Below are positions 48,027-56,725 of a DNA stretch of 64,000 nucleotides, one piece after another. The DNA comes from Mesorhizobium helmanticense (GTDB lineage Bacteria; Pseudomonadota; Alphaproteobacteria; Rhizobiales; Rhizobiaceae). The notes beneath the pieces are model-generated. The model ran no database searches and was not told where the DNA came from. It saw only the letters and a program-made list of their open reading frames with translations. The stretch covers positions 1 to 64,000 of the forward strand of contig NZ_PZJX01000028.1 of assembly GCF_003034915.1 (NCBI RefSeq), given 5' to 3'. Every line of letters starts with the position of its first letter. Positions within the stretch are counted from its first letter, which is position 1. The translations under genes were made by a program, and so were the position numbers.

Positions 48027-49580
48027 TCAAGACACCGGTGCCGCACCGCCCTCTTCGGTACGCCGCGCTATGAATTCGTCGAGAACGCCTGACATGGCGG
48101 CGGCCGAAGCCGGCGGCCGAAAGTCGGCGAGCAGCCGTTTCCAGATGCCGGTGGCGCGCTCCGTGGCGGTTCTTGACCCGGCCTGCGTCCAATTGCCGAA
48201 ATTGGACCAGTCGGCGACCAGCGGCTCGTAGAAGGCGGTGCGGTAGCGTGCCATAGTGTGTCCGGCCGAGAAGAAATGCCCGCCGGGCTGCACTTCGGCG
48301 ATCGCCTCGAAGCCGATCGCGGCCTCGTCGCCGGGCGTCGCCACGCAGAGTTCGGCGATGGTCTGCAACGCCTCGATATCGGTGATCAACTTCTCGAAGG
48401 ATACGCTCAGGCCGCCTTCGAGCCAGCCGGCGGCATGGATGCAGACGGTGGCGCCGGCAAGCACCGAACCCCACAAAGCGAACTGCGTTTCGTGGGCCGC
48501 CTGCGCGTCCGAGATGTTGGCGGCGCTGCCGCCGCCGGACCGCCAGGGAAGGCCGGTGAAGCGGGCAAGCTGGCCGGCGCCGAGCGTTGCCTTGACATGC
48601 TCCGGCGTGCCGAAGGCCGGCGCACCCGACTTCATGTCGACATTGGAGGAGAAGGAGCCGTAGACGACCGGCGCACCCGGCCGCACGATCTGGGCGAGCG
48701 CCAGTCCGGCCAGCGCCTCGGCATGCTGCAAGGTCAGCGCGCCGGCGACGGTGATCGGCGCCATGGCGCCGGCCAGGCAGAAGGGCGTGATGATAGACAC
48801 CTGCCCTGCCCTGGCGAAATCGATGATGCCTTGCGCCATCGGAATATCGAGCTGGCGCGGCGAGTTGGTGTTGATGACGGTGTAGCAATGGGCGCCGCTC
48901 AAGAATTCGTCCTCCGACAGGCCGCGCGCCAGCCTGATCATGGCAAAACCGTCCTCGACCTGCGGCGTGCCGCGGGCGAAGACGAAGGGGACCTTGTCCG
49001 ACAGCGTTAGTTGCGCCCGGTTGACGGCGTAGTGGCGGAAGCGGTTGTCGACATCCTGCGGCTCGATGCAAGGCCCCAGCATGTGCAGAACGTCGAAGTG
49101 CTGCACCAGCCGGATGAAGTCCTCGAATGCGGCAAGCGTTCCCGGCCGCCGGCCGTGTTCGAGATCGGTGACGTTGGGCGCGCCGCAGCCGGCCAGGAAC
49201 GTCATCGTACCAAGCTCGAGCGCGATATCGCGCGAGCGGTCGCCGGCGCGTGTCGTGATCGACTTCGGCGCCGAGGTAAGTGCGGCCGCGACGATATCGC
49301 GGCCGATGCGCACCATCTGGCTGTCCTCGTCGACCAGCGCGCCGGCACTGGCATAGGCTGCACGCGCCTGCGGCAGCAACACCTTGATGCCGAGCTCTTC
49401 GAGCACCCGCAGCGCCGTGTCGTGGATGGCGACGACCTGATCTTCGGAAAAGACCGGCTGCGGCAGGAAGGGATTCTTCAGCGAGCGATAGTCGGGCCGC
49501 CGGCTGGATTCGCTGCCGGCCTCGCCAGTGCGTCCGCGCCGGCGCTCGCGCCTGATATCACGTGCGGCTTCATCGACCAT
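48027..49580 (-). CDS. MttB superfamily methyltransferase without pyrrolysine
   Basis: A 517-aa protein of the trimethylamine methyltransferase (MttB) superfamily, a TIM-barrel that moves a methyl group from a quaternary or tertiary amine to a corrinoid protein. Recognisable parts are VLEELGIKVLLPQARAAY, CIEPQDVDNRFRHYAVNRAQ and PGGHFFSAGHTMARYRTAFY. No in-frame amber codon is present, so it is of the non-pyrrolysine group, in which glycine betaine, carnitine or similar are used. GAGGAGG lies just upstream of the ATG. It follows a dimethylglycine dehydrogenase-like gene by 12 nt. No corrinoid protein gene is in the window. Confidence 0.88.
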   Translation of the reverse strand: MVDEAARDIRRERRRGRTGEAGSESSRRPDYRSLKNPFLPQPVFSEDQVVAIHDTALRVLEELGIKVLLPQARAAYASAGALVDEDSQMVRIGRDIVAAALTSAPKSITTRAGDRSRDIALELGTMTFLAGCGAPNVTDLEHGRRPGTLAAFEDFIRLVQHFDVLHMLGPCIEPQDVDNRFRHYAVNRAQLTLSDKVPFVFARGTPQVEDGFAMIRLARGLSEDEFLSGAHCYTVINTNSPRQLDIPMAQGIIDFARAGQVSIITPFCLAGAMAPITVAGALTLQHAEALAGLALAQIVRPGAPVVYGSFSSNVDMKSGAPAFGTPEHVKATLGAGQLARFTGLPWRSGGGSAANISDAQAAHETQFALWGSVLAGATVCIHAAGWLEGGLSVSFEKLITDIEALQTIAELCVATPGDEAAIGFEAIAEVQPGGHFFSAGHTMARYRTAFYEPLVADWSNFGNWTQAGSRTATERATGIWKRLLADFRPPASAAAMSGVLDEFIARRTEEGGAAPVS

Positions 49581-49592
49581 CGCAGAACCTCC

Positions 49593-52004
49593 TCATTGCC
49601 GCATCGCCTTGCCCAAGGGATCGTAGGGAGAGGCCGCAATGATCCGTGCCGGCCGCTCCACGCCGACGATGTGCACAGATAAGGCAGTGCCCTCCCCGGC
49701 GAAATCGCGGTCGACCAGCGCCAGCGCGAGGCTCTTGCCGACCGAATAGCCATAGCCGCCCGAGGTGACGAAGCCAATGCGCCGGCCCTTGTGCCAGACC
49801 GGCTCGAAGCCGCTGGCATCGGCATCGACGGCGTCGACCTCAAGCGTCACGACGCACCGTGTGGTGACGCCCTCGCGCTCCTTCAATGCAGCCTCGCGGC
49901 CGATGAAGCCGTCCTTGCCGAAGGCGATGAAACGATCGAGGCCGGTCTGGCCTGGCGTATAACCCTGGGTGAATTCGCGCGACCAGATGCCGAAGCTCTT
50001 TTCCAGCCTAAGCACATTCAACGCATAGAAGCCGATCTCGGCAAGGCCGATATCCTCGCCGGCGGCAAGCAGCGTTTCGCGCAAGGTGGCATGCATACTG
50101 GCCGGGCAGTTGATCTCGAAGCCGAGCTCGCCGGCAATCGACAGACGCGCGACACGCGCACGCGCCATGCCGATGTCGAATTCGCCGCAGGCCATGAACG
50201 GCAAGGCGTCAGCCGAAATATCCTGATGCGTGGTGCGTGCAAGAACCGCCCGCGCATTCGGTCCAGTGACGAGGAAGCCGGACATTGCGTCGGAGATATC
50301 GGTGACGCTCACGCCTTCCGCCGCATGGGCCTCGAACCAGCGCATGTGGAATTCCCTGAGATAGTAGGAGCCCATGATCCAGTAGTCGCCGCCACCCCAG
50401 TTGAAGACGGTCAGATCGCCCTTCAGCCGGCCATCATGGCCGAGCATCGGCGCGAGCTTCGCCTGCCCCGGCTTCGGCAGCCTGCAGGCCAGCAGCCGGT
50501 CGAGCCAAGCCTCGGCGCCCGGACCCGAGACGGCATAGCGCGAAAAGGCCGATGTATCGACGAGGCCGGCGGCGCGCCGGACCTGCAGCACCTCGTCGCC
50601 GACGATGTCGAAGGCGTTGGAGCGCTTCAGCGTGGTGTTTTCGCGAAAGCCCATCGGCGCGAAATAGGCGGGGATTTCCAACCCCCACGACGCGGTCCAT
50701 TCGCATCCGGCCGCCGTCATGCCGTCATAGGCGCCGGGGCGTTTCAGCGGCCGCCCGGCGGGTAGGCGCTCATTGGGAAAGGTCATGACGAAGCGGCGTG
50801 CGTAGAACTGGCGCGTCGTCTGCTTGAGATAACAGCGGTTGGCGGCAAAGGCGCCATAGCGGGCAATGTCCATGCCGAAAATGTCGGCCTGCGGTTCGCC
50901 ATGGATCATCCATTCGGCCAGCGATTTACCGACGCCGCCGCCCTGGCTGAAACCGGCCATGACGCCGCAGGCGACCCAGTAGTTCCTGACGCCGCGCACC
51001 GGCCCGACGATCGGGTTGCCGTCCGGTGTGAAGGTGAAGGCGCCGTTGACCCATTTGCGGATGCCGGCGGTGGCAAGGCAGGGAAAGCGCTCATAGGCCC
51101 TGGAGAGCTCCGGACTGATGCGCTCGATGTCTTCCGGGATCAGCTCGATGCCGTAGTCCCACGGCGCTCCATCCATGTTCCAGTGCTTTGGGTTCTGCTC
51201 ATAGAGGCCGATCAGGACGCCCTTGCGCTCCTGGCGCAGATAGGCAAAGCCGTCGAGATCGACGGCAAGGCCAAGCTCCCTGTCGAGCGCCGCGACCTCC
51301 GGAATGTCCTCGGTGACGAAATAGTGGTGCTCCATCGGTGTCACCGGCAGGTCGACGCCGACCATTCGGCCGAGCTGCTTTGCCCAGAGGCCGCCGGCAT
51401 TGACGACATGCTCGGCAACGATCGTGCCCTGCTCGGTGATGACGTCCCAGCCGCCATCGGCGCGCGGCTTAAGGTCGAGGACACGGTTGCGCAGGATGAC
51501 ATCGGCGCCGCGCTTTTTCGCCGCTCCGGCATAGGCGTGCGTCGTGCCGTAAGGGTCGAGATGGCCTTCGTTGGAATCATAGAGACCGCCCAGCACATCG
51601 CTGACATCGACGATCGGGCAGATCGCCTTGATCTCCTCGGGCGTCACCAGCCGGGCGGTCTCGATGCCGACCGACTGGAACACCGCCCAGGCCGATTTCA
51701 GCCACTCCCAGCGAGCGGGGTCGCTGGCCATGTTGACGCCGCCGGTCATGTGCAGGCCGGCATTCTGGCCGGATTCGGCCTCGATCTCGCGATAGAGCTT
51801 GATCGTATAGTCCTGCAACGCCGCGACATTGGGATCGGCATTGAGCGCATGGAATCCGGCCGCCGCGTGCCAGGTGGAGCCGGCCGTCAGTTCGGCACGC
51901 TCGATCAGCGCGACGTCGGTCCAGCCGAACCGCGCCAGGTGGTAGAGCACCGAGGCGCCAACCACGCCACCCCCGATGACGACTGCACGATAGTGCGACT
52001 TCAC
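49593..52004 (-). CDS. FAD-dependent oxidoreductase-GcvT protein, dimethylglycine/sarcosine dehydrogenase-like
   Basis: An 803-aa two-domain enzyme. The N-terminal DAO-type FAD domain starts HYRAVVIGGGVVGASVLYHL and has the flavin-linkage region GSTWHAAAGF; the C-terminal half is an aminomethyltransferase (GcvT-like) domain that passes the released formaldehyde to tetrahydrofolate (LGFEINCPASMHA, SFGIWSREFTQGYTPG). It oxidatively demethylates an N-methylated amine. GTG at 52004 is chosen because GGAGGAAG lies 4-11 nt upstream; an ATG-like start 48 nt earlier would lie in the operator region. It is coupled to the MttB gene and divergent from a TetR regulator. Confidence 0.92.
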   Translation of the reverse strand: MKSHYRAVVIGGGVVGASVLYHLARFGWTDVALIERAELTAGSTWHAAAGFHALNADPNVAALQDYTIKLYREIEAESGQNAGLHMTGGVNMASDPARWEWLKSAWAVFQSVGIETARLVTPEEIKAICPIVDVSDVLGGLYDSNEGHLDPYGTTHAYAGAAKKRGADVILRNRVLDLKPRADGGWDVITEQGTIVAEHVVNAGGLWAKQLGRMVGVDLPVTPMEHHYFVTEDIPEVAALDRELGLAVDLDGFAYLRQERKGVLIGLYEQNPKHWNMDGAPWDYGIELIPEDIERISPELSRAYERFPCLATAGIRKWVNGAFTFTPDGNPIVGPVRGVRNYWVACGVMAGFSQGGGVGKSLAEWMIHGEPQADIFGMDIARYGAFAANRCYLKQTTRQFYARRFVMTFPNERLPAGRPLKRPGAYDGMTAAGCEWTASWGLEIPAYFAPMGFRENTTLKRSNAFDIVGDEVLQVRRAAGLVDTSAFSRYAVSGPGAEAWLDRLLACRLPKPGQAKLAPMLGHDGRLKGDLTVFNWGGGDYWIMGSYYLREFHMRWFEAHAAEGVSVTDISDAMSGFLVTGPNARAVLARTTHQDISADALPFMACGEFDIGMARARVARLSIAGELGFEINCPASMHATLRETLLAAGEDIGLAEIGFYALNVLRLEKSFGIWSREFTQGYTPGQTGLDRFIAFGKDGFIGREAALKEREGVTTRCVVTLEVDAVDADASGFEPVWHKGRRIGFVTSGGYGYSVGKSLALALVDRDFAGEGTALSVHIVGVERPARIIAASPYDPLGKAMRQ

Positions 52005-52037
52005 GGCTTCCTCCGGGCTGCTCGACCTCGGCACCAT

Positions 52038-52071
52038 ATATGTACTGTACATATGTGTCTAGAGTGTAGAC
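52038..52071. promoter_or_regulatory. Candidate TetR operators between the FAD-GcvT gene and tetR
   Basis: ATATGTAC and GTACATAT flank one base as a perfect 8-1-8 palindrome (52038-52054). Directly after it, GTCTA-N5-TAGAC (52057-52071) makes a second inverted repeat. Both lie in the 120-bp divergent promoter region, in the place where a TetR dimer would repress both genes. Confidence 0.65.
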
Positions 52072-52124
52072 ATAGATGTCCAGTCGGCTTGCGCGTCGTT
52101 ACCCGTCATGCCAAGTGTGGGTGC

Positions 52125-52763
52125 ATGATCGTGATCGCTCCACAGGACGAGCCGGCGCCCGGCAACATCAAGGTAACGCGCTGGGACTGGATCAATCTTG
52201 CGCTGCAGACGCTGATTTCCGATGGCGTCGAAAGCGTGCGCGTGCTGCCGCTCGGCCAGAAGCTCGGCGTGTCGCGATCGAGCTTCTACTGGTATTTCCA
52301 GAGCCGCCAGGATCTGCTCGACCAGTTGCTCGCCCATTGGCACGAGACCAACACCAAGGCGATCGTCGAACGCGCAAGGCGACCGGCCAAAAGCATCATC
52401 ATGGGCGTCTTGAACGTGTTCGAATGCTGGGCCGACGAGCGGCTGTTCGATCCCAGGCTCGACTTCGCCATCCGCGAATGGGCGCGGCGTTCCGACGACG
52501 TGCGCCGGGCGATCGACAAAGCCGACGACGATCGGCTGAGCGCCATCCGCGACATGTATCGCCGGCATGGCTATGACGAGGAAGACGCCTTCATCCGTGC
52601 CCGGGTGCTCTATTACATGCAGATAGGCTACTACATGCTCGACCTTAGGGAACCCGTCGAGGCACGGGTCAGTCATCTGGCCGCCTACCTGCGCAGTTTC
52701 ACCGGCCAGGAGCCTGAAGAGGCCGACGTGGCGCATTTCATGCGCTTTATGGCGGCACGGTGA
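52125..52763 (+). CDS. TetR family regulator of the methylated-amine locus
   Basis: A 212-aa repressor. The N-terminal helix-turn-helix is INLALQTLISDGVESVRVLP followed by LGQKLGVSRSSFYWYFQSRQ, which ends in the typical SxFYWYFxxRxxLL. The C-terminal domain is helical, with FIRARVLYYMQIGYYMLDLR. ATG at 52125 is the most plausible; the open frame runs far upstream through the divergent gene and its longer forms are not credible. It is divergent from the FAD-GcvT/MttB genes and two palindromes lie between, so it probably senses a methylated amine or product and represses them. Confidence 0.87.
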   Translation: MIVIAPQDEPAPGNIKVTRWDWINLALQTLISDGVESVRVLPLGQKLGVSRSSFYWYFQSRQDLLDQLLAHWHETNTKAIVERARRPAKSIIMGVLNVFECWADERLFDPRLDFAIREWARRSDDVRRAIDKADDDRLSAIRDMYRRHGYDEEDAFIRARVLYYMQIGYYMLDLREPVEARVSHLAAYLRSFTGQEPEEADVAHFMRFMAAR

Positions 52764-52941
52764 CGTCGGAAGCGTGCGCGCTTGCAACAAGCGCGCCCTT
52801 TTCGATCAACAGACCTCGCGCATGAGCCTGCCTTACCCTTGTGAGCAGCGCTAAAATGGACGCATAGTCGCGGGCAGTGCGCCGCCCTGAAATTGCCCGC
52901 TTGCGGTTCTCAAGGTCGCGCTGGGGGGGTGGATTTCCGGA

Positions 52942-55098
52942 ATGACCAATCCTTTGGAGCCACGCAAGAGAAGAGGCCCGATCGCCGCCAGGCTGCTCGC
53001 GATCGATGCGTGGCTCGATTCCTCGCTCTACGAGATCGGCTTCAAGGCGCGCCAGTTCTGGGAAGCGGCCACCATTTTTTTCCGGCGTTTTCGCGTCACC
53101 GGCTGGCGCCGCGGCACCATCGAATTCTTGAGCGAAGGCTTCACGCTCGGCGCCGGCGGCATCGTCGTCATGCTGGCGCTCGCCTTGCCGGCTTTCCAGG
53201 AAACGGCAGGCGACTGGCGTGCCCAGGGCGACTTTGCCGTCACCTTCCTCGACCGCTACGGCAACGAGATCGGCCAGCGCGGCATCATCCAGCGCGATTC
53301 GGTGCCGGTCGACGAGATGCCCGACCAGGTCATCAAGGCAGTGCTGGCCACCGAGGACCGGCGTTTCTTCGATCACCACGGCATCGACGTGCTCGGCCTT
53401 TCCCGCGCCATTTTCGAGAATGTGCGGGCCAATTCGGTCGTCCAGGGTGGTTCGAGCATCACCCAGCAGCTCGCCAAGAATCTGTTCCTGACCAACGAAC
53501 GGACGCTGGAGCGCAAGATCAAGGAGGCCTTCCTGTCGCTGTGGCTCGAGGCCAATCTGTCGAAGAAGGAAATCCTCCAGCTCTATCTCGACCGCGCCTA
53601 TATGGGCGGCGGCACATTCGGCATCGAGGCGGCGGCCGATTTCTATTTCGGCAAGAGCGTCAAGGACCTCAACCTCGCCGAGGCGGCGATGCTGGCCGGC
53701 CTGTTCAAGGCGCCGACAAAATACGCGCCGCATATCAACCTGCCGGCGGCCCGCGCGCGGGCCAATGTGGTGTTGTCCAACCTGGTCGATGCCGGCTTCA
53801 TGAGCGAAGGCCAGGTGCTGCAGGCAAGGCTGCATCCGGCCGAAATCGTCGACCGCGGCGAGCAGAAGAGCCCGGACTATTATCTCGACTGGGCCTTCGA
53901 CGAGGTCAAGAAGATCGCCAAGCCTGGCCAGCATTCGCTGGTCGCCCACACCACTTTCGACGCCAACATCCAGAAGGCGGCAGAAGAATCGATGGAGTTC
54001 CACCTCCGTCAATTCGGCAAGGAGTACAACGTCACCGAAGGCGCCATGGTGGTCATCGAGACCAATGGCGCGGTCAGGGCGATCGTCGGCGGCCGCGATT
54101 ATGGCGCCAGCCAGTTCAACCGCGCCACCAGGGCGCTGCGCCAGACCGGCTCGTCGTTCAAACCCTATGTCTATGCGACGGCCATGGAACACGGCTTCAC
54201 GCCGAACTCGGTCGTTTCCGGCGGACCGATCTCCTGGGGTGGCTGGTCGCCTCACAATTACAATGGCGGATCCGCAGGCAATGTCACGCTGATGACGGCG
54301 ATCGCCAAATCGATCAACACGGTGCCGGTGCGGTTGGCCAAGGACCATCTCGGTATCAAGCCGATCAAGGCAATGGCCGAAGCGATGGGCGTCGAATCGC
54401 CGCTCGAATCGCACAAGACCATGGTGCTCGGCACATCCGGCATGACCGTGATGGACCAGGCGACAGGCTACAGCGTGTTCGCGCAGAACGGCTTTGTCGG
54501 CTCCCGCCACGGCATCTCACAGCTCGTCACCCGTACCGGCGAGGTGGTCTACGACTTCGCCAAGGACGCGCCGCCGCCGCACCGTGTGCTGTCCGAACAG
54601 GCGCTCAAATACATGAACACCATGCTGGCGGCGGTGCCGGTGATGGGCACGGCGCGGCGCGCGGCCCTTCCCAACATCGTTTCCGCGGGCAAGACCGGCA
54701 CCACCCAGGCCTACCGCGATGCCTGGTATGTCGGCTTCACCGGCAATTACACCGCTGCTGTGTGGATGGGCAATGACGATTTCTCTCCTACCAGGAACAT
54801 GACCGGCGGCTCGTTGCCGGCCATGGTGTGGCAACGCCTGATGGTCTACGCGCACCAGAATATCGACCTCAAGCCGATCCCCGGTCTCGAACACCCCTTC
54901 GTCGACGAAGAGGTCGCGGCCAAGGCCGTGGAGGCGGAGAAGAAAAACGCCGAGAAGGCAGCGGCTGACGCCGCCGCCGAGCGGCCGCCAGTGCTGTCCA
55001 GCCAGACCACGCAGACGCTGCGGGACATGACCAGGCTGTTCCAGTCGGCGCCTGTCCTCCAGCCCCCCGCGGCGCCGGAGACCCTGTCGGCGCTTTGA
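52942..55098 (+). CDS. Class A penicillin-binding protein (PBP1A family)
   Basis: A 718-aa inner-membrane peptidoglycan synthase with both activities. An N-terminal cytosolic segment and one membrane helix (GAGGIVVMLALALPAFQ, about residues 70-86) precede the GT51 glycosyltransferase with catalytic Glu138 in ATEDRRFFDHHG and GGSSITQQLAKNLFL. The transpeptidase has Ser404-x-x-Lys407 (TGSSFKPY), SIN at 457-459 and KTGTT at 584-588. The C-terminal tail is Ala/Glu-rich and helical (AVEAEKKNAEKAAADAAAE). No accessory genes are next to it. Confidence 0.95.
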   Translation: MTNPLEPRKRRGPIAARLLAIDAWLDSSLYEIGFKARQFWEAATIFFRRFRVTGWRRGTIEFLSEGFTLGAGGIVVMLALALPAFQETAGDWRAQGDFAVTFLDRYGNEIGQRGIIQRDSVPVDEMPDQVIKAVLATEDRRFFDHHGIDVLGLSRAIFENVRANSVVQGGSSITQQLAKNLFLTNERTLERKIKEAFLSLWLEANLSKKEILQLYLDRAYMGGGTFGIEAAADFYFGKSVKDLNLAEAAMLAGLFKAPTKYAPHINLPAARARANVVLSNLVDAGFMSEGQVLQARLHPAEIVDRGEQKSPDYYLDWAFDEVKKIAKPGQHSLVAHTTFDANIQKAAEESMEFHLRQFGKEYNVTEGAMVVIETNGAVRAIVGGRDYGASQFNRATRALRQTGSSFKPYVYATAMEHGFTPNSVVSGGPISWGGWSPHNYNGGSAGNVTLMTAIAKSINTVPVRLAKDHLGIKPIKAMAEAMGVESPLESHKTMVLGTSGMTVMDQATGYSVFAQNGFVGSRHGISQLVTRTGEVVYDFAKDAPPPHRVLSEQALKYMNTMLAAVPVMGTARRAALPNIVSAGKTGTTQAYRDAWYVGFTGNYTAAVWMGNDDFSPTRNMTGGSLPAMVWQRLMVYAHQNIDLKPIPGLEHPFVDEEVAAKAVEAEKKNAEKAAADAAAERPPVLSSQTTQTLRDMTRLFQSAPVLQPPAAPETLSAL

Positions 55099-55216
55099 CC
55101 TGCCGCTAGCTCAGCGTCGGGATCTGCGTCGCGGCAATCTGACGGCCACGCTTGCCATGGCCCCCTGCCCCGCGATATCCCGAGCAGCGCTTCTGCTTTC
55201 TCATCCGCGGCTCTTC

Positions 55217-55801
55217 ATGCTCAAGAACGCCTTGCTCACGCTGCTTTCGCTTGCCATAGCCATCGGCGGCGGTGGCGCCAGCGTCTGGTATGCCCTGAAG
55301 ACGCAGGATGGCGTCGGGGCAATCAGGATCGGCCAATGGACGGCGTTCCCCGATATCGGCACGCCGGCGGCGGACCCTTATTCGAAGGCTCGCGTGGCGC
55401 GCGAAGGCGTGCTGGCGCTCGGGCGAGCTGAGGGGTTGTCCTTCATCGCCGAGCGCGATTCCGGCGGCGAACAGCTCATGCGCCAATGCGCCTACAAGAT
55501 CGAAGGCGGATTTCCCACGGCGCGGTTCTGGACCCTCTACGCCGCCAATCAATCACTCGGCGTCGTTGAGACCGGCAGGCCAAGGCTTGCAGCACTTCAG
55601 TCCTACCAGGTCCTGCGGCAGCCCGACAATTCGGTGATCATCTCCGTCGGCAGCCGCCCAGCGCCGGGCAATTGGCTGCTGACCGAGGGCACTGGGCGGA
55701 TGTATTTCGTGCTGACATTCTACGACACACCCATCGCCAGCAGCACGGGTCTGTCTGACGTCACGCTGCCGCGGATCCTCAAGGTTGGCTGCAATGCGTA
55801 A
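55217..55801 (+). CDS. DUF1214 domain exported protein
   Basis: A 194-aa protein starting MLKNALLTLLSLAIAIGGGG, a membrane anchor or signal peptide, followed by a DUF1214 domain: IGQWTAFPDIGTPAADPYSK, ARFWTLYAANQSLG and RMYFVLTFYDTP. DUF1214 is usually found with DUF1254, either fused or, as here, as adjacent genes; the pair is thought to act at the envelope, but no activity is established. ATG at 55217 is chosen to begin the hydrophobic segment; no clear ribosome binding site is seen. It overlaps the next gene by 8 nt. Confidence 0.87.
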   Translation: MLKNALLTLLSLAIAIGGGGASVWYALKTQDGVGAIRIGQWTAFPDIGTPAADPYSKARVAREGVLALGRAEGLSFIAERDSGGEQLMRQCAYKIEGGFPTARFWTLYAANQSLGVVETGRPRLAALQSYQVLRQPDNSVIISVGSRPAPGNWLLTEGTGRMYFVLTFYDTPIASSTGLSDVTLPRILKVGCNA

Positions 55802-56342
55802 GCTGTTGCACGCCATCCTGCTCGGCCTGCTTGGCGCCGGCATCGTGCATATCATCGTCCTGCTGCTTGTACCGGAGTTTTCCGAACGCGGGGCCTGGTC
55901 GCGGCTGGCCATGGCCTCGGACCTCTACAAGATGACCAGGCTGGACGCGGAGGCCGGCGGCGCTCCGGTGGTGAAGTCAGTCGATCCGCTGTTTTATGCG
56001 GCTGCCTGCAGGTTCGACCTGACCGACGGCATGGTGAGGATCACGGCGCCGGGAAACGTGCCGTTCTGGTCCGTGTCCGTCTATGACCGCCGTGGCCACA
56101 ATGTCTATTCCTTCAACGATCACAGCGCGACGGCGGGGCTGCTCGACAGCGTGGTGCTGACGCCCGCGCAGATGATCGAGGTGCGCAAGGATCTTCCCGA
56201 GGAATTGCAAGGAGCGATCTTCGTCGAAGCACCCATCGACGAAGGCATATTCGTCATCCGCGCCTTTGTGCCCGACGACAGCTGGAAGCCAACCGTGTCG
56301 CGGTTTCTCGATCAAGGTTCCTGTGAGCTGCAGGACTTTTAA
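55794..56342 (+). CDS. DUF1254 domain exported protein
   Basis: A 182-aa protein with an N-terminal hydrophobic segment (LLHAILLGLLGAGIVHIIVL) and a DUF1254 domain: DPLFYAAACRFDLTDGMVRI, VPFWSVSVYDRRGHNVYSFN and GIFVIRAFVPDDSW. It pairs with the DUF1214 gene upstream, overlapping it by 8 nt, so the two are translated together and probably form one complex. Standard DUF1254 proteins are much longer; this is the short rhizobial form. Confidence 0.87.
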   Translation: MRKLLHAILLGLLGAGIVHIIVLLLVPEFSERGAWSRLAMASDLYKMTRLDAEAGGAPVVKSVDPLFYAAACRFDLTDGMVRITAPGNVPFWSVSVYDRRGHNVYSFNDHSATAGLLDSVVLTPAQMIEVRKDLPEELQGAIFVEAPIDEGIFVIRAFVPDDSWKPTVSRFLDQGSCELQDF

Positions 56343-56357
56343 AGCTGATCCCGAAAC

Positions 56358-56573
56358 TCAGTGGTGCGGAACAGGCAGCGTCCCCGACGAGCTTGGCATC
56401 GTGGCCGACGAGCCTGGCTTGTCTGGATCGACGCCCGGCCTCGCCTCGCCCGTCAGTGGCCGCTGTTCATAGCGGACCCCTGGAAAGATGATCACCGCCG
56501 CCGGTGTGCCGGTGTTTCGAACTGCTCGATTGGTTGCCGCCGTTCGCGGCACGAAAGACAGTACCATGCCCAT
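56358..56573 (-). CDS. Small proline- and arginine-containing protein with a VIIFPGVRYE motif
   Basis: A 71-aa protein, MGMVLSFVPRTAATNRAVRN at the start and PAAVIIFPGVRYEQRP in the middle. I recall short rhizobial proteins that share LSFVPR and IIFPGVRYE, which argues that this frame is real; their function is not known. GAGAGGAA lies about 11 nt upstream of the ATG. The last 25 residues are Pro/Ser-rich. It is opposite to the DUF1254 gene and ends 15 nt from it. Confidence 0.6.
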   Translation of the reverse strand: MGMVLSFVPRTAATNRAVRNTGTPAAVIIFPGVRYEQRPLTGEARPGVDPDKPGSSATMPSSSGTLPVPHH

Positions 56574-56725
56574 GGTTCGTGCATTCCTCTCGGTTGCCCC
56601 GGAGCATAACGCAACGCCTCCAACTCTGATTAAGGATGGCAGTAGGTTAACGGAACGCTAACGGATCGTCGCTAACTTGATCTTTGTTCTTGTCAAAGGC
56701 GAAACCGACACAGTCCCGGTTGAGC

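Noticed and set aside
48027..49580. Pyrrolysine-type MttB with amber readthrough
   Set aside because: The frame is complete without an internal TAG, so the protein belongs to the non-pyrrolysine group.
50901..52124. Very long open frame continuous with the TetR regulator at its 5' side
   Set aside because: It runs antisense through the FAD-GcvT gene, has no family features before position 52125 and is an effect of GC-rich codon use.
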